A stretch of 64,000 nucleotides of DNA from Methylotenera mobilis 13 (GCF_000384255.1 NZ_KB913035.1:2433093-2497092), one strand, 5' to 3'. Counted from the stretch's first letter, positions 35,741 through 49,396 are shown. Notes: generated by a model from the letters alone, not told the origin. Translations and numbers: made by a program.

Positions 35741-37021
35741 ATGAATACGCCATTTCCCAATTTAGAGAACCCTACTCGCCGTAACCTACAGCGTTTATTT
35801 TTACTGCGTAGTGTCATGGTTGCTTTCATGCTGGCAGCAACACTGACTTTGTTTTACTTAAACATCCCGCTCCCCAAATTGCCAATCGCTTTTGCAGTCG
35901 GCGGCATGTTGCTACTAAACGTCATGACATTGTTGCGTCTAAAGAAATTTAGCAATGTCACAGACCAAGAGTTACTATTACAGCTCTTGGGTGATTTAGT
36001 TGCGCTTACTGTGTTATTTTATTTCACTGGTGGTTACAGCAACCCTTTGGTATGGATGTACCTACTACCGTTAACTGTTGCTGCTGTTGCATTAAAACGT
36101 GAATACGCTTGGCTACTGGCAATCATAGCCGTCAGCTGTTATTCGACACTCGTGTTTTATTACGTACCACTCTCTCATCTCCACATGCACTACTTGGCAG
36201 GGAAGTCCCTAGATATTCATTTGGTAGGCATGTGGCTAGGCTTTGTGGTGAGCGCAGGTATTATTGCCTTTTTTGTCACACGCATTGGCCAGAGCTTGCG
36301 TGATTATGATCAGATGATGGCTTCCATTCGCGAAAAGTCACTAGAAAGTGAGCGTGCACTATCACTAGGCACCCTAGCAACTAGCGCAGCACACGAACTG
36401 GGGACGCCCTTGGCTACCATGGCAGTCATCAGTAAAGAGCTCGCACAAGACCTATCAAATCAACCAGAACAATTGCAACAGCTAGAAATCATCCGCACTC
36501 AAATTGGACGTTGTAAGGAAATATTGTCCTCAATTACCCATCATGCGGGGCAAAGCCGTGCTGATGCTGGACATGGATTGACGCTAAGCCAATTTTTACA
36601 AGAAGCAATCCAGCGCTGGCGTGATACTCGTCCAGCAACTGAATTAGTAATTGATTTAAACAATGGAAGCAGCGACCCATTAATCTTTACTGACAAAACG
36701 CTGACCCAAGCAATACAGAACTTGTTAGACAATGCAGCAGACGCTTCACCAGAGCGCGTGTTATTCAACGCGATCTGGAATAACGATACCTTAAAAATTC
36801 AGATTAGGGACTTTGGTAATGGTCTCAGTGACGAAGTTAAAAAGCAGCTTGGAACGCCATTTTTCAGCTCAAAAAATGGAAATGGCATGGGGCTAGGTGT
36901 TTACCTCACAGAAATTATTCTCGCAAAATTTGGCGGCACGCTCACACTAAGTAATCATAGCGAAGGTGGTGTACTTACTGTTGTGAAATTACCGCTACAC
37001 AAATTACGAATCGCTCACTGA
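35741..37021 (+). CDS. regB: Redox-sensing histidine kinase RegB/PrrB/RoxS
   Basis: Taken from ATG 35741 (426 residues), preceded by AAGG. Six membrane helices (about 20-180); the loop GGYSNP at 97-102 matches the GGxxNP quinone-sensing motif of RegB. The H-box AAHELGTPLAT (phosphoaccepting His218) is nearly invariant in this family, and Cys258 in GRCKEIL corresponds to the redox-active cysteine of the dimerisation domain. HATPase motifs (N-box LLDNAADAS, G-boxes DFGNGL and GMGLGVY) follow. It forms an operon with regA 9 nt downstream. Confidence 0.93.
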   Translation: MNTPFPNLENPTRRNLQRLFLLRSVMVAFMLAATLTLFYLNIPLPKLPIAFAVGGMLLLNVMTLLRLKKFSNVTDQELLLQLLGDLVALTVLFYFTGGYSNPLVWMYLLPLTVAAVALKREYAWLLAIIAVSCYSTLVFYYVPLSHLHMHYLAGKSLDIHLVGMWLGFVVSAGIIAFFVTRIGQSLRDYDQMMASIREKSLESERALSLGTLATSAAHELGTPLATMAVISKELAQDLSNQPEQLQQLEIIRTQIGRCKEILSSITHHAGQSRADAGHGLTLSQFLQEAIQRWRDTRPATELVIDLNNGSSDPLIFTDKTLTQAIQNLLDNAADASPERVLFNAIWNNDTLKIQIRDFGNGLSDEVKKQLGTPFFSSKNGNGMGLGVYLTEIILAKFGGTLTLSNHSEGGVLTVVKLPLHKLRIAH

Positions 37022-37030
37022 GGATAAACA

Positions 37031-37609
37031 ATGAGTGACCTCAATACAGACACAAGAAATAGTGATGAACACCCTACGCTACTGCTGGTTGATGATGATG
37101 ATGCTTTTTTAAATGCTCTTGCAATGGCCATGCGTAAACGCGGCTTTCTCGTTACGCTTGCCAATAGTGCTGAAACAGCATTTGAACTTGCACAGGCCGA
37201 CCCACCAGAGTTTGCAGTAGTTGATCTAAAAATGTCGGGAAACTCAGGTTTGGTATTAGTTAGACAGCTTGCAAGCTTACAGGCCGCTACCAAAATAGTA
37301 ATACTAACGGGCTATGCCAGCATCGCTACCGCAATTGAAGCCATCAAGCTAGGCGCAACTCATTATTTAGCAAAGCCTGTGGATGCAGATGAAATTGTCG
37401 CCGCATTTTCAAAACAATCTGGCAATGAAGAAATTGAGCTATCACACAACCCATTATCAGTGGATCGTTTAGAGTGGGAGCATATTCAACGTGTGTTAGT
37501 AGAGAATGACGGCAACATCTCGGCCACAGCGCGTAGCCTTAATATGCACAGACGCACGCTACAGAGGAAATTAGGTAAGAAACCTAGCATCAACCCAACG
37601 ATTATCTAA
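37031..37609 (+). CDS. regA: Redox response regulator RegA/PrrA/ActR/RoxR
   Basis: Protein of 192 residues. Receiver domain with acidic pocket DDDD at 21-24, phosphoacceptor Asp65 (VVDLKM) and Lys115 (LAKPVD); C-terminal Fis-type helix-turn-helix at about 162-183 (NISATARSLNMHRRTLQRKL), the highly conserved RegA signature. A short linker joins them. RegA-type regulators control terminal oxidases, carbon fixation and other redox genes. It sits 4 kb from the cbb3 genes with its cognate kinase directly upstream. Confidence 0.94.
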   Translation: MSDLNTDTRNSDEHPTLLLVDDDDAFLNALAMAMRKRGFLVTLANSAETAFELAQADPPEFAVVDLKMSGNSGLVLVRQLASLQAATKIVILTGYASIATAIEAIKLGATHYLAKPVDADEIVAAFSKQSGNEEIELSHNPLSVDRLEWEHIQRVLVENDGNISATARSLNMHRRTLQRKLGKKPSINPTII

Positions 37610-37648
37610 GCTAAGTCAGCCTTTGCTCAATGAGCTAATACAACTCAT

Positions 37649-38287
37649 TTAATCGTCACTAAATCGCTCTTCTTTCCACGGATCAGCTTCATTGTGGTAG
37701 CCGCGCACCTCCCAAAAACCAGGGCGATCATACTCATGTAATTCAATGGCTTTCAGCCATTTAGCACCTTTCCATGCATAACGCTTGGGCACAATAATGC
37801 GAACAGGGCCGCCATGTGCTGGTGTTAAAGGCGCACCTAATACACTGTGTGCAATGATAACGTCATCATCTAACAACGCATCTAAGGGTAAATTAGTGGT
37901 ATAGCCGTCATAGCCATGCAAGGTAACGTATTTTGCCGTTTGTAACGGCTCAGCCATTGCGATAAGCTCACGTGCTGGTACGCCCTGCCAATCCATATCT
38001 AACTGGCTCCAACGCGTCACACAATGAAAATCAGAAACCTCAGTGACTTGTGCCATCGCCTGAAATTGAGCCCAATTAATATTAAGCTCTTTCTCCACTA
38101 AGCCATAAATACGGAGAGTCCAGTTCTCTGTCGTCACGTCAGGACGAATGCCTAAGTCTAGGGTCGGAAAGTTTTTAACCTCAGTTTGACCAGCAGGAAT
38201 ACGCGCACTCTCATTAGCTTTACCTGGCTTTGCTCCACGTTTTGCTAATGCAATTTTGCCTTCAATCAGCTTTTTCCAGTCTGGCAT
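37649..38287 (-). CDS. Sulfite oxidase-like molybdopterin oxidoreductase
   Basis: Protein of 212 residues of the SUOX/MsrP catalytic fold. The Mo-ligating cysteine is Cys89 in FHCVTRWS; HGGPVRIIVPKRYAWKGAKW is the cofactor-binding block. It has no Tat or Sec signal and no haem domain, so it should be a cytoplasmic enzyme; the substrate is unknown. This resembles the short sulfite oxidase-like proteins annotated in many proteobacteria. It lies 29 nt downstream of lspA on the same strand and is convergent with regA. Confidence 0.85.
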   Translation of the reverse strand: MPDWKKLIEGKIALAKRGAKPGKANESARIPAGQTEVKNFPTLDLGIRPDVTTENWTLRIYGLVEKELNINWAQFQAMAQVTEVSDFHCVTRWSQLDMDWQGVPARELIAMAEPLQTAKYVTLHGYDGYTTNLPLDALLDDDVIIAHSVLGAPLTPAHGGPVRIIVPKRYAWKGAKWLKAIELHEYDRPGFWEVRGYHNEADPWKEERFSDD

Positions 38288-38316
38288 AAGTAATCCCGAG
38301 ATTAACTTTTAAAGAT

Positions 38317-38778
38317 TTAAGATACTTGCGACTTCTTAAAACTATCGATAAGCAACAATCCAACACCTACACAAATGGCACTATCTGCCACATTGAATGC
38401 TGGCCAATAGAGTTGGTCGATGTGAAAGAATAAAAAGTCCACCACATAACCCAAGGTCAGCCGATCATACAAATTACCAATCGCCCCACCTAACACTAAT
38501 GCCAAACCTAGGCTAAATAGCTTTTCTTGATGGTGCTTTTTAATCAGGTAGGTAATCACAATAACTGCAATCGCAGTGACTGCGGTAAAAAACCACTTTT
38601 GCCACCCGCCAGCATCTGCTAAAAAGCTAAATGCAGCACCTTCATTATGAAAACGCACTAAATCAAAAAAACCAGTGATGGTTAAATGCTCACCGTACAC
38701 AAAAGCATTTTGAATTAAATGCTTAGTGTACAAGTCTAGCGCGACCACAATGGCACTGATAACAAACCATTTACGCAT
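38317..38778 (-). CDS. lspA: Lipoprotein signal peptidase LspA
   Basis: Type II signal peptidase, an integral membrane aspartyl protease that cuts prolipoproteins after diacylglyceryl transfer. Taken from ATG 38778 (153 residues, starting RKWFVIS), which overlaps the ileS stop by 8 nt; a longer in-frame TTG lies deeper in ileS. Four helices. Catalytic aspartates lie in GNLYDRL and FNVADSAI, and the FHNEGAAFS loop is conserved. ileS-lspA is a conserved pair. Confidence 0.95.
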   Translation of the reverse strand: MRKWFVISAIVVALDLYTKHLIQNAFVYGEHLTITGFFDLVRFHNEGAAFSFLADAGGWQKWFFTAVTAIAVIVITYLIKKHHQEKLFSLGLALVLGGAIGNLYDRLTLGYVVDFLFFHIDQLYWPAFNVADSAICVGVGLLLIDSFKKSQVS

Positions 38779-41593
38779 GTGAGCGTGCCTCGCCTTTACC
38801 AAACAAATTGCTTACACAACGTCCACATATATACGGATGTGCTGCATCGGCACCTACATCAGCACGATAATGCCAGCAACGGTCACATTTAGTATGGGCA
38901 CTTGGATGAACCAACAACATCCTCAATCCCTCGTTACCAGAGTCTGAAACCACAGCACTTGATGTAATCATTACAAACCGTAAATCATTCCCTAGACTTG
39001 TTAACACGCCCAAATCATTATCTGAAACTCTAAAGTCTAGTTCTGCTTGCAAAGATGACCCCAACTCCCCTCTTTCACGACAGTTTTCAATTTCTTTTGC
39101 GGCCCAGCGTCTTAAAATCACAATTCGCTGCCAATCCTCAATCCTTTCAATAGAAAGTTCATGTGCAGGCAACGCATACCACACCTCTTCAAATACAGTT
39201 TTATCTGCATCCAGCCCTAGCGTTTGCCAAATCTCGTTGGCGGTAAAGCTCAAGATTGGCGCCATCAAACGCATCATGGTGTGCGTAATATGATGCAATG
39301 CACTTTGCGCGGCACGACGTGCATGTGACGCCTCACCCGTGGTATACAAGCGGTCTTTAAGAATATCTAAATAGAACCCGCCCAAATCCTCCGAACAGAA
39401 ACTAACAAACTTCTGCACCGCTAAGTGGAACTCATAGCGATCATAGTCTGCCAAAATTTCCGTTTGCAACTTGTCAGTTAGATGCAATGCATAACGGTCT
39501 ATTTCCAACCACTCGCTTACTGGCAATAAATCTTTAGAGGCATCAAAGTCAGCCAAGTTCGCCAATAAGAAACGTAAGGTGTTACGAATACGTCGATAAC
39601 TTTCTGCAACGCGTTTTAAAATCTCATCTGAAATGGTGAGTTCACCAGAGTAATCAGTCGAAGCAACCCATAGACGTAAAATATCAGCACCATAAGTATC
39701 CATCACTTTTTGTGGCGCAACGACATTACCTTTCGACTTACTCATTTTATGGCCACTGCCATCCACCACAAAACCATGTGTTAGCAATGCCTTATAAGGC
39801 GCATGTCCATCAATCGCACATCCTGTCAGTAAGCTCGATTGGAACCAGCCTCGATGCTGATCCGAGCCTTCTAAATACAAATCTGCTGGGAAAGCTAACT
39901 CAGGACGACGCTTAAGCACTGCCGCATGCGTGCTACCAGAGTCAAACCATACGTCTAAAGTGTCAGTCACCTTCTTGTACTGCTCTGCGCTCTCAGGCGC
40001 ATGCTGTGCCAAGAAAGCTGCACCGTCCAAGCTAAACCAAGCCTCTACCCCTGTTTTTTCTGTCAGTAAGGCTGCCTGCTCTAACAGCTCCGATGTTCTT
40101 GGGTGCGGCTCGCCTGTTTCCTTATGCACAAACAATGGCATCGGCACACCCCAGTTACGCTGACGTGAAACACACCAGTCAGGACGATTTTTAATCATGG
40201 CTTCTAAACGAGCACGACCCCAACTTGGGAAAAACTCAGTCTCATCCACGGCTTTATTGGCATGCTCACGCAACGCTTTACCATTGATGTCCTGTGCATT
40301 CATCCCAATAAACCATTGGTGTGTTGCCAATTGCATTAATGGTGTTTTATGACGCCAGCAATGAGGAAAGCTATGGTTTAAACGCGCGCTCGCAAGTAAG
40401 TGGCCACTCTCCTGCATTTTTGCCAAAATTACTTTGTTAGCATCTTGTCTGGTCAATCCGCGGATTGCCTCAAACTCAACCAATTCACTCGCAAAGAACT
40501 TACCATCACCACCCATTAACACTCTTGGTTTTTGTTCTGGGAAGTTAGCGCGCATCACCAACCAGTCATCATTACCATGTGCTGCTGCAGTATGCACTAA
40601 CCCTGTACCAGCCTCTGTCGTCACGTGATCTCCGCATATCACCGGCACTTGGCGGTTGTCGAACGGATGTTGTAATTGTAAGTGCTTTAAAGCCTCCCCT
40701 TTACATATTGCAAGCACTTTAGAGTCCAGTTCGCCATAACGTGCTAACGTAGCTTCAGCCAAAGCGTTTGCAAGTATGAGTAAACCCTTGCTTGTTTGAA
40801 TCAAATCATAATCAAGTTCAGGATGCACACTGACAGCTTGGTTTGCTGGCAATGTCCAAGGCGTCGTTGTCCAAATCACCGCATAAGCATCAGCTGTCAC
40901 CTCTAAGCCAAATGCCTTGCTCAATGCCGCACGGTCCACCACTTTAAAACCTACGTCAATCGCTGGTGAGTTCACATCCTCATACTCAACCTCTGCCTCT
41001 GCTAATGCAGAACCGCAATCCACACACCAATGCACAGGCTTGCTACCCTGATACAAATAGCCATTATTATAAATATCACCCAAAGCACGCATGATGTCAG
41101 CTTCAGTTTGATAATCCATCGTTAAATACGGATTATCCCAATCCGCCTGCACACCTAAACGAATAAAGTCTTTCTTTTGTTTTTCTACCTGCTCGGCGGC
41201 ATATGCACGACACAACTCACGAAACTTGGCAGGGTCTATATTTTTGCCGTGATTCTTTTCTACAACCAACTCAATCGGCAAGCCATGGCAATCCCAACCT
41301 GGTACATAAGGTGCATCAAACCCTGAAAATGTTTTAGATTTTACAATGATGTCTTTTAAGATTTTATTAACAGCATGTCCAATGTGAATATCACCGTTGG
41401 CATAAGGAGGGCCGTCATGCAGAATGAATTTTTTCGCACCTTTACGCGCTTTGCGGATACGCTCATAGAGCTTTTTGTCCTGCCAAGCCTTCAACCATGC
41501 AGGCTCACGCTTAGCCAAGTCCCCACGCATCGGGAAAGCGGTCTCAGGTAGATTTAATTGATACTTACTTTGCTCTTTATTATCTTCAGTCAT
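38771..41593 (-). CDS. ileS: Isoleucyl-tRNA synthetase IleS
   Basis: Class I aminoacyl-tRNA synthetase of 940 residues, a normal bacterial length. The HIGH motif appears as HIGH within [13 protein letters not shown] near residue 65, the editing domain is in the middle, KMSKS follows at about 600, and a C-terminal zinc finger (CDRCWHYR with a CGRC pair) marks the bacterial type. It is in the usual murJ-ribF-ileS-lspA order, 101 nt downstream of ribF. Confidence 0.97.
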   Translation of the reverse strand: MTEDNKEQSKYQLNLPETAFPMRGDLAKREPAWLKAWQDKKLYERIRKARKGAKKFILHDGPPYANGDIHIGHAVNKILKDIIVKSKTFSGFDAPYVPGWDCHGLPIELVVEKNHGKNIDPAKFRELCRAYAAEQVEKQKKDFIRLGVQADWDNPYLTMDYQTEADIMRALGDIYNNGYLYQGSKPVHWCVDCGSALAEAEVEYEDVNSPAIDVGFKVVDRAALSKAFGLEVTADAYAVIWTTTPWTLPANQAVSVHPELDYDLIQTSKGLLILANALAEATLARYGELDSKVLAICKGEALKHLQLQHPFDNRQVPVICGDHVTTEAGTGLVHTAAAHGNDDWLVMRANFPEQKPRVLMGGDGKFFASELVEFEAIRGLTRQDANKVILAKMQESGHLLASARLNHSFPHCWRHKTPLMQLATHQWFIGMNAQDINGKALREHANKAVDETEFFPSWGRARLEAMIKNRPDWCVSRQRNWGVPMPLFVHKETGEPHPRTSELLEQAALLTEKTGVEAWFSLDGAAFLAQHAPESAEQYKKVTDTLDVWFDSGSTHAAVLKRRPELAFPADLYLEGSDQHRGWFQSSLLTGCAIDGHAPYKALLTHGFVVDGSGHKMSKSKGNVVAPQKVMDTYGADILRLWVASTDYSGELTISDEILKRVAESYRRIRNTLRFLLANLADFDASKDLLPVSEWLEIDRYALHLTDKLQTEILADYDRYEFHLAVQKFVSFCSEDLGGFYLDILKDRLYTTGEASHARRAAQSALHHITHTMMRLMAPILSFTANEIWQTLGLDADKTVFEEVWYALPAHELSIERIEDWQRIVILRRWAAKEIENCRERGELGSSLQAELDFRVSDNDLGVLTSLGNDLRFVMITSSAVVSDSGNEGLRMLLVHPSAHTKCDRCWHYRADVGADAAHPYICGRCVSNLFGKGEARSHA

Positions 41594-41694
41594 TTAAAAT
41601 CTCAACACATTTCATTTTGATTATTTCGGCCTATCCAGTGATTGACTAGATAGCTATTTGGCTAAATTCAGCCGATTAATTTAGCTGGTGATGT

Positions 41695-42609
41695 TTACCG
41701 CGAAGCTGGAACAGCTGCTCCAAAAAAATTTCTTGCCAATTTTACATCATTTGCAATTTGCGCTTTCAACGCATCCAAACTTTCAAACTTCATTTCATCA
41801 CGTAATTTATGTAAAAATTCTACATGCACATGCTTACCATACAAGTCCTGATTAAAATCAAGCACATGCACTTCCAGTGAAAGCTTAGGCACGCCAGCAA
41901 TGGTTGGACGCACCCCTAAATTTGCAACGGCATTCAAACCATCTAATTTTACTGCATACACCCCTCTTAACGCAGGCCGTTCGTGACGCATATGCACATT
42001 AGCCGTAGGAAAACCAAGTTGCCTACCACGCTTTGCGCCATGCACAACCTTACCACTAATGCTATAACCCCTACCTAAGAGCTGTGCAGCCTCATCTAAG
42101 CGCCCATCTGCCAATGCAGAGCGTACGCGTGTACTCGACACCCTAACATCTGCCAAATTCACTTGTGGCAAACTCACTAGGTTAAAACCTTCTGCAACAA
42201 AATCGCTCACAGAACCCGCGCGTTTTGCGCCAAAACGGAAATCCTCTCCCACCAAAATCACTTGTGCATTAATTGAGTTACGTAACATGTCGTGCATAAA
42301 AGCTTCAGCAGTCACCTTTGCAAAGCGTTGGTTAAATCGACACACATACACACGCTCGACACCAGCCTGTGCAAAGTACTCCAACTTTTCCCGCAAAGAA
42401 CACAGTCGAGCAGGCGCACTTTCTGGTGTAAAGAACTCACGTGGATGAGGCTCAAATGTCATCACCGCAGCTTCTAAGTTAAAAGTTTCAGCTGACTGCT
42501 TAAGTTGCGCCAATAGCGCCTGATGTCCCAAATGCATGCCATCAAAGTTACCAATCGCTAACGCACATGATTGTTGCAACCTAGCAGGTATATGCCTGAA
42601 AACCTGCAT
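41695..42609 (-). CDS. ribF: Bifunctional riboflavin kinase/FMN adenylyltransferase RibF
   Basis: Makes FMN and then FAD from riboflavin. 304 residues: an N-terminal nucleotidyltransferase (about 1-180) with GNFDGMHLGH at about 19-28 (here with M at the variable position), and a C-terminal riboflavin kinase (about 185-300) with the KVVHGAKRGRQLGFPTANV block. It starts directly where murJ ends, so the two are co-translated. Confidence 0.95.
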   Translation of the reverse strand: MQVFRHIPARLQQSCALAIGNFDGMHLGHQALLAQLKQSAETFNLEAAVMTFEPHPREFFTPESAPARLCSLREKLEYFAQAGVERVYVCRFNQRFAKVTAEAFMHDMLRNSINAQVILVGEDFRFGAKRAGSVSDFVAEGFNLVSLPQVNLADVRVSSTRVRSALADGRLDEAAQLLGRGYSISGKVVHGAKRGRQLGFPTANVHMRHERPALRGVYAVKLDGLNAVANLGVRPTIAGVPKLSLEVHVLDFNQDLYGKHVHVEFLHKLRDEMKFESLDALKAQIANDVKLARNFFGAAVPASR

Positions 42610-44154
42610 CTATCGATTCACCCTACGCATATAGTCGCGAGGTCTAAACCCCAGCAATAGCAACAACGCAAAATAACTCACTGCGCCCAACGCTACTAAA
42701 CCACTCAGATAACTTAAGCGTCGCATTAAACCAAAATCTAACCATAACGCGGTATCACCCATCGCAAAAAACAACACCAAACCCATGGCACTCAGTGCAA
42801 TCAACAATTTAAACATAAACAACAACCAACCTGATTGCGGATGGAATATATTTGCTTTACGTAAATGATGGTATAACAAGGCGGCATTAAGACATGCTCC
42901 TACGCCAATTGCCAACGCTAATCCAACATGCTGTAAATCCAACACAAAAACAAAAAGCAGATTCATCACCTGCGTCATTACTAAGGTAAATATTGCAATT
43001 TTCACTGGGGTTTTGATATTTTGTCGCGCATAAAAACCTGGCGCCAGAATTTTAACCAAAATCAAACCAAGCAACCCTACACTATAGGCAATCAAAGCTT
43101 GCTGGGTCATTAAAACATCTAATGGCGTAAATTTGCCATAATTAAACAACGTGGAGACCAAAGGGGTAGCCAACACGGCAAGCGCAACCGCAGCCGGGGC
43201 AGCTAAAATAAAGGTTAGCCTTAAGCCCCAGTCCAACAGTTGGGAATACTCACCATCATCTTTACCTGCATAAGCTTTAGATAAACTAGGCAACAATATC
43301 GTCCCTAGCGCAACACCCAACACGCCTGTAGGGAACTCCATCAGTCGGTCTGCATAATAAAGCCAACTGACGCTACCTGTATCTAAAAATGAAGCAAAGA
43401 TTGTATTAAGAATAAGCGAGATCTGAGCCACTGACACACCCAGCACAGCTGGCCCCATTAACTTTAGTATGCGCCATACCCCTTCATCATCTGGCTTGAA
43501 ATCAAACCTAGGCAACAACCCAATCTGCTTCAAAAATGGAATTTGGAATATTAGCTGTAAGAACCCGCCAAAAAATACAGCCCATGCCAACACCTTAACA
43601 GGCTCATCAAAATAGGGCGCGAAGAACAGTATGGCAACAATCATAGAAACATTCAGCCATACTGGCGTAAACGCTGGAACACCAAATTTATTATAGGTGT
43701 TAAGTACACCACCTGCCATGGAAACTAAAGATATAAAGAAAATATAAGGGAACGTAATACGCAGCAACTCAATAGTGAGTTGCATTTTCACCGCATCCCC
43801 TCTAAAACCAGGCGCCACCAAACTGACAATCCAAGGTGCCGCCAACATTCCAAGTATCGTGACCACAACTAAAATCAACCCTAACCAAGTGGCAACGCGA
43901 TTAATGAGTCGATGTGTCTCATCAAACCCTCGCTGACTTTTATATTCAGACAAAATAGGCACAAATGCTTGACTGAATGCACCTTCAGCTGAAATTCTAC
44001 GTAATAAATTAGGGATTTTAAAAGCAACAATAAAAGCGTCACTCAACATACCAGCACCAAATACGCGTGCAATTAGCGTATCGCGGACGAATCCTAAAAT
44101 ACGCGAAACAAAAGTCATGCTGCCGACTTTAGCCAGCGCGTTGAGTAAATTCAT
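42610..44154 (-). CDS. murJ: Lipid II flippase MurJ
   Basis: MOP-superfamily flippase that moves lipid II across the inner membrane; 514 residues with 14 predicted helices. The N-terminus ([25 protein letters not shown]) is a clear MurJ signature with the conserved arginine and aspartate of TM1. It is divergent from rpsT, the arrangement common in betaproteobacteria, and the first gene of murJ-ribF-ileS-lspA. Confidence 0.96.
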   Translation of the reverse strand: MNLLNALAKVGSMTFVSRILGFVRDTLIARVFGAGMLSDAFIVAFKIPNLLRRISAEGAFSQAFVPILSEYKSQRGFDETHRLINRVATWLGLILVVVTILGMLAAPWIVSLVAPGFRGDAVKMQLTIELLRITFPYIFFISLVSMAGGVLNTYNKFGVPAFTPVWLNVSMIVAILFFAPYFDEPVKVLAWAVFFGGFLQLIFQIPFLKQIGLLPRFDFKPDDEGVWRILKLMGPAVLGVSVAQISLILNTIFASFLDTGSVSWLYYADRLMEFPTGVLGVALGTILLPSLSKAYAGKDDGEYSQLLDWGLRLTFILAAPAAVALAVLATPLVSTLFNYGKFTPLDVLMTQQALIAYSVGLLGLILVKILAPGFYARQNIKTPVKIAIFTLVMTQVMNLLFVFVLDLQHVGLALAIGVGACLNAALLYHHLRKANIFHPQSGWLLFMFKLLIALSAMGLVLFFAMGDTALWLDFGLMRRLSYLSGLVALGAVSYFALLLLLGFRPRDYMRRVNR

Positions 44155-44268
44155 GCTTTATCGTTATAATGTAGTGGTGAAAAGTTTAGTATTAACAACA
44201 TATTGCGTAATTTTAACACGCCAATAGTCACTAGGTATTATTTACAAACATATTTGCATTATTTTAAC

Positions 44269-44297
44269 TTGCAATATATTTATAAAATAGCTATGAT
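44269..44297 (+). promoter_or_regulatory. Sigma-70 promoter of rpsT
   Basis: TTGCAA (44269-44274), 17-bp spacer, TATGAT (44292-44297). Transcription would begin near 44304, giving a 34-nt leader containing the AGGA before the rpsT ATG. Confidence 0.75.
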
Positions 44298-44337
44298 TAT
44301 GGGCTTCGAATTTTGAATAGCTTTTTAGGAAAAACAG

Positions 44338-44601
44338 ATGGCAAATACCGCACAAGCAAGAAAACGTGCTCGTCAAGCAGTTAAGCAACGTGCTCACAAT
44401 GCAAGCTTGCGTTCTACTTTGCGCACAGCAATTAAAAAAATCATTAAAGCTGTAGAAGCTGGCGACAAAGCCGCTGCTACTGCTGCATACAGCGAGAATG
44501 TAAGCGTCATTGACCGCATTGCGGACAAAAACATCATTCACAAAAACAAAGCTTCACGTCATAAAAGCCGCTTAAACGCAGCGATTAAAGCAATGGCATA
44601 A
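44338..44601 (+). CDS. rpsT: 30S ribosomal protein S20
   Basis: Small basic 16S rRNA-binding protein of 87 residues, rich in Lys, Arg and Ala, with the typical start [17 protein letters not shown] and end [20 protein letters not shown] lies a few nt before the ATG. It has its own promoter (44269-44297) and terminator (44655-44687) and is divergent from murJ. Confidence 0.97.
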   Translation: MANTAQARKRARQAVKQRAHNASLRSTLRTAIKKIIKAVEAGDKAAATAAYSENVSVIDRIADKNIIHKNKASRHKSRLNAAIKAMA

Positions 44602-44654
44602 TTAACCTTTTAAGTGTTTACTCACTTAAGTCGTTATTGGTAGTTATTAAATAA

Positions 44655-44687
44655 ATAAAAAAGCCGAACATTTGTTCGGCTTTTTTA
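44655..44687 (+). terminator. Rho-independent terminator after rpsT
   Basis: AAAAAAGCCGAACA, loop TTT, GTTCGGCTTTTTT. The stem GCCGAAC/GTTCGGC is flanked by an A-run and a T-run. Confidence 0.93.
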
Positions 44688-44866
44688 TTTGATATTGTTA
44701 TCAACACCACTTTCGCCAACAAAATCTTAGCAGAAGCTTGATGTCAAATCACGATTAAAATATCACTTAACATGACAACGCGTCTTAACGATGGCATCAA
44801 AGGTTACAAAAACATTAATAATGGTTTTTATAACTAATCATAAAAAGTAACACACAAAGTAAGCAT

Positions 44867-44906
44867 CAAAAAAATGGCATTGATTTCAAAAAACAATCAA
44901 TGCCAT
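44867..44906 (-). terminator. Rho-independent terminator after purEK
   Basis: On the minus strand ATGGCATTGATT, a 9-nt loop, and AATCAATGCCAT are followed by a run of seven T. The perfect 12-bp stem (44874-44885 with 44895-44906) lies 27 bp after the purK stop. Confidence 0.9.
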
Positions 44907-44932
44907 TAATCGCAACACATCTTAAATAAACT

Positions 44933-46093
44933 TTAGTTACCGATATTTAACTCAGATCGCACTTGTAGCGCCAACTTAATAGCGTCATCTCGGCTTGTGT
45001 TCAATACAGTAAAATGTCCCATTTTCCTACCCGCGCGCGCCTCGTTCTTACCATACAGATGCATCTTCAGTGTAGGTACGCCAAAAGCCAACTTCCAGTC
45101 AGGCTCAGTTTGCTGAGTCGCTTTAGCATCTGGCCAGATGTCACCTAATAAATTCACCATCACAGCAGGGCTATGCTGACGACCACTACCCAAAGGAAGA
45201 CCTGTCATTACACGTACTTGCTGTTCAAACTGATTAGTAACACAAGCATCAAGCGTATAGTGGCCAGAGTTGTGAGGCCGAGGTGCAATTTCATTGACAA
45301 GCAACTCACCATCACACACAAAGAATTCCACACCCAGAACCCCAGTGTACTCTAACTTCTCGGCAACACTAATGGCAAGCTTTTGTGCCTGATGATTAAC
45401 AGCATCACTACCTCGAGCTGGCACAATTGATACATCCAAAATACCATTCAGATGACTATTTTCTGCCGTAGGAAAAGTTGCAACATGCCCATTTACATCA
45501 CGCGCAAGCACTACGGAAACTTCATAATCCAATTTCAGCATTTTTTCCAGCACGCACTCCTCTTGTGAGAATGCTGAAAATGCAGCCTTGGCTTCATGCA
45601 AATTTGCCACACGTGCTTGACCTTTACCATCGTAACCAAATCTCGCCACTTTAAGAATTGCAGGATAGATTTCGTTATCATCCGCAGGCAAGTCGGATTC
45701 AGCTCGAATTACTGCATAAGGCGCAACTGGCAAACCAGCATTTTTAATAAAGTTCTTTTCACTCACCCGATGCTGTGCGATTGCCACTGACTCAGCAGAT
45801 GGTCGAACAGGCACAGACTGCGACAACTTACTTAATGTGGCAGCAGGAACATTCTCAAACTCAGTGGTAATCGCCTGACAAGTTTGCGCCATTTTATCCA
45901 ATGCAGCTTCATCATCATATTTAGCACAAATATGTACATCAGCAATCTGGCCGGCAGGGCTATTCTCATCCGGGTCTAACACAGTGACTTTATAACCCAT
46001 TTCATGAGCAGCAATCACAAAAAAACGGCCTAATTGACCGCCACCTAACATACCCAGCATCGCTGGTGGAAGAATCATAGAAGATTGACTCAT
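44933..46093 (-). CDS. purK: 5-(carboxyamino)imidazole ribonucleotide synthase PurK
   Basis: ATP-grasp enzyme of purine biosynthesis that carboxylates AIR using bicarbonate and ATP. Length is 386 residues. [11 protein letters not shown] near residues 13-23 begins the pre-ATP-grasp domain; VLEKML and [14 protein letters not shown] belong to the ATP and metal site. The start overlaps the purE stop by 4 nt (ATGA), so the pair is co-translated. Confidence 0.96.
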   Translation of the reverse strand: MSQSSMILPPAMLGMLGGGQLGRFFVIAAHEMGYKVTVLDPDENSPAGQIADVHICAKYDDEAALDKMAQTCQAITTEFENVPAATLSKLSQSVPVRPSAESVAIAQHRVSEKNFIKNAGLPVAPYAVIRAESDLPADDNEIYPAILKVARFGYDGKGQARVANLHEAKAAFSAFSQEECVLEKMLKLDYEVSVVLARDVNGHVATFPTAENSHLNGILDVSIVPARGSDAVNHQAQKLAISVAEKLEYTGVLGVEFFVCDGELLVNEIAPRPHNSGHYTLDACVTNQFEQQVRVMTGLPLGSGRQHSPAVMVNLLGDIWPDAKATQQTEPDWKLAFGVPTLKMHLYGKNEARAGRKMGHFTVLNTSRDDAIKLALQVRSELNIGN

Positions 46094-46596
46094 GGTTTGT
46101 CACTTAACTCCATGTTAAATACTTTTTCTGTTTGTTTAGTACGAAACTCTGCGAGCTTATTAGCAAGCACCGCATCCTGATTTGCCAATATAGAAACAGC
46201 AAACAAACCGGCATTAGCAGCACCCGCATCACCAATAGCAAAAGTCGCCACGGGAATACCTTTTGGCATCTGCACAATAGACAACAATGAATCTTGGCCT
46301 TGCAAATACTTAGATGGTACAGGCACACCTAAAACAGGTAACGTTGTTTTAGCGGCTACCATCCCAGGTAAATGGGCAGCACCACCAGCGCCAGCAATAA
46401 TCACTTGAATGCCTTTGGTTGCCGCAGTTTCGGCAAACTCAAACATCAAATCAGGTGTACGATGCGCAGAAACCACCTTCGCTTCATAAGCAACGCCAAA
46501 ATCTGCAAGCATTTGTGCAGCATTTTTCATTACTGGCCAGTCACTGTCTGAGCCCATAATAATGGCTACCAATGGTTGATTATTTGCCACATGCAT
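46090..46596 (-). CDS. purE: N5-carboxyaminoimidazole ribonucleotide mutase PurE
   Basis: Class I PurE of 168 residues, which moves the carboxylate of N5-CAIR to C4. GSDSDWPVM (15-23) and SAHRTPD (residues 44-50) form the substrate site; [11 protein letters not shown] follows. It is the first gene of the purE-purK pair, with proB 68 nt upstream on the same strand. Confidence 0.96.
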   Translation of the reverse strand: MHVANNQPLVAIIMGSDSDWPVMKNAAQMLADFGVAYEAKVVSAHRTPDLMFEFAETAATKGIQVIIAGAGGAAHLPGMVAAKTTLPVLGVPVPSKYLQGQDSLLSIVQMPKGIPVATFAIGDAGAANAGLFAVSILANQDAVLANKLAEFRTKQTEKVFNMELSDKP

Positions 46597-46664
46597 TCCT
46601 TTTATGTAATCTAAATTAAAACTAAAAGACTCTATTAAACCTGATGAATTATTTTACAACTGCC

Positions 46665-48900
<2,236 letters not shown>

Positions 48901-49065
48901 TTATCAGTTCATGTAATTATCGCGCAGGATTCTGTTTTGTAGGAGTTTTTTATAAAAAAGTAAGCTATACCAGCATGATTAATCTACAAAAAACTTTAAA
49001 TAAACATAAAACTAGCAAGAACGCACGAATTGATAAAACATTCTGCCAGCGCGAACCAAATAAAA

Positions 49066-49089
49066 AAGCCCTATCAAACGACAGGGCTT
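49066..49089 (-). terminator. Rho-independent terminator after rpmA
   Basis: On the minus strand AAGCCCT, a 10-nt loop, AGGGCTT, then TTTT. It separates the ribosomal-protein pair rplU-rpmA from obgE, whose start is 224 bp beyond rpmA; obgE probably receives read-through or has its own promoter. Confidence 0.85.
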
Positions 49090-49109
49090 CTTAAATTAGC
49101 GTAAAAAAA

Positions 49110-49367
49110 CTAAGCTGGAATAATATTCACAGTTTTACGTTTTAATGCGCCTTTAATTGTAAAGCTCACTTTACCGTCTGCTTTAGCATACAAAGTATGG
49201 TCTTTACCCATACCTACGTTTTCACCAGCGTGCATTCTAGTACCACGTTGACGCACGATAATGCTACCAGCTGAAACAAATTGCTCACCAAATGCCTTAA
49301 CGCCTAAACGTTGGGCTTGTGAGTCGCGACCGTTACGTGAACTGCCGCCTGCTTTTTTGTGTGCCAT
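49110..49367 (-). CDS. rpmA: 50S ribosomal protein L27
   Basis: Protein of 85 residues at the peptidyl transferase centre, starting [15 protein letters not shown] as usual and carrying the conserved [10 protein letters not shown] and RQRGT segments. It lies 29 nt downstream of rplU. Confidence 0.97.
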   Translation of the reverse strand: MAHKKAGGSSRNGRDSQAQRLGVKAFGEQFVSAGSIIVRQRGTRMHAGENVGMGKDHTLYAKADGKVSFTIKGALKRKTVNIIPA

Positions 49368-49396
49368 GATTTAATCCTTAACTTAACGATAACTGC

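Larger units (their letters stand above)
44602..44932. other. rpsT-purK intergenic region
   Basis: A gap of 331 bp between convergent genes. It holds two good terminators, one for rpsT (44655-44687) and one for purEK (44867-44906). The roughly 180 bp between them is AT-rich with no ORF of note, RNA gene or repeat that I can support. Confidence 0.7.

Noticed and set aside
42292-42477. Plus-strand reading frame within ribF, and the plus-strand frames within ileS and purK
   Set aside because: Opposite-strand shadows of conserved genes with no family features.
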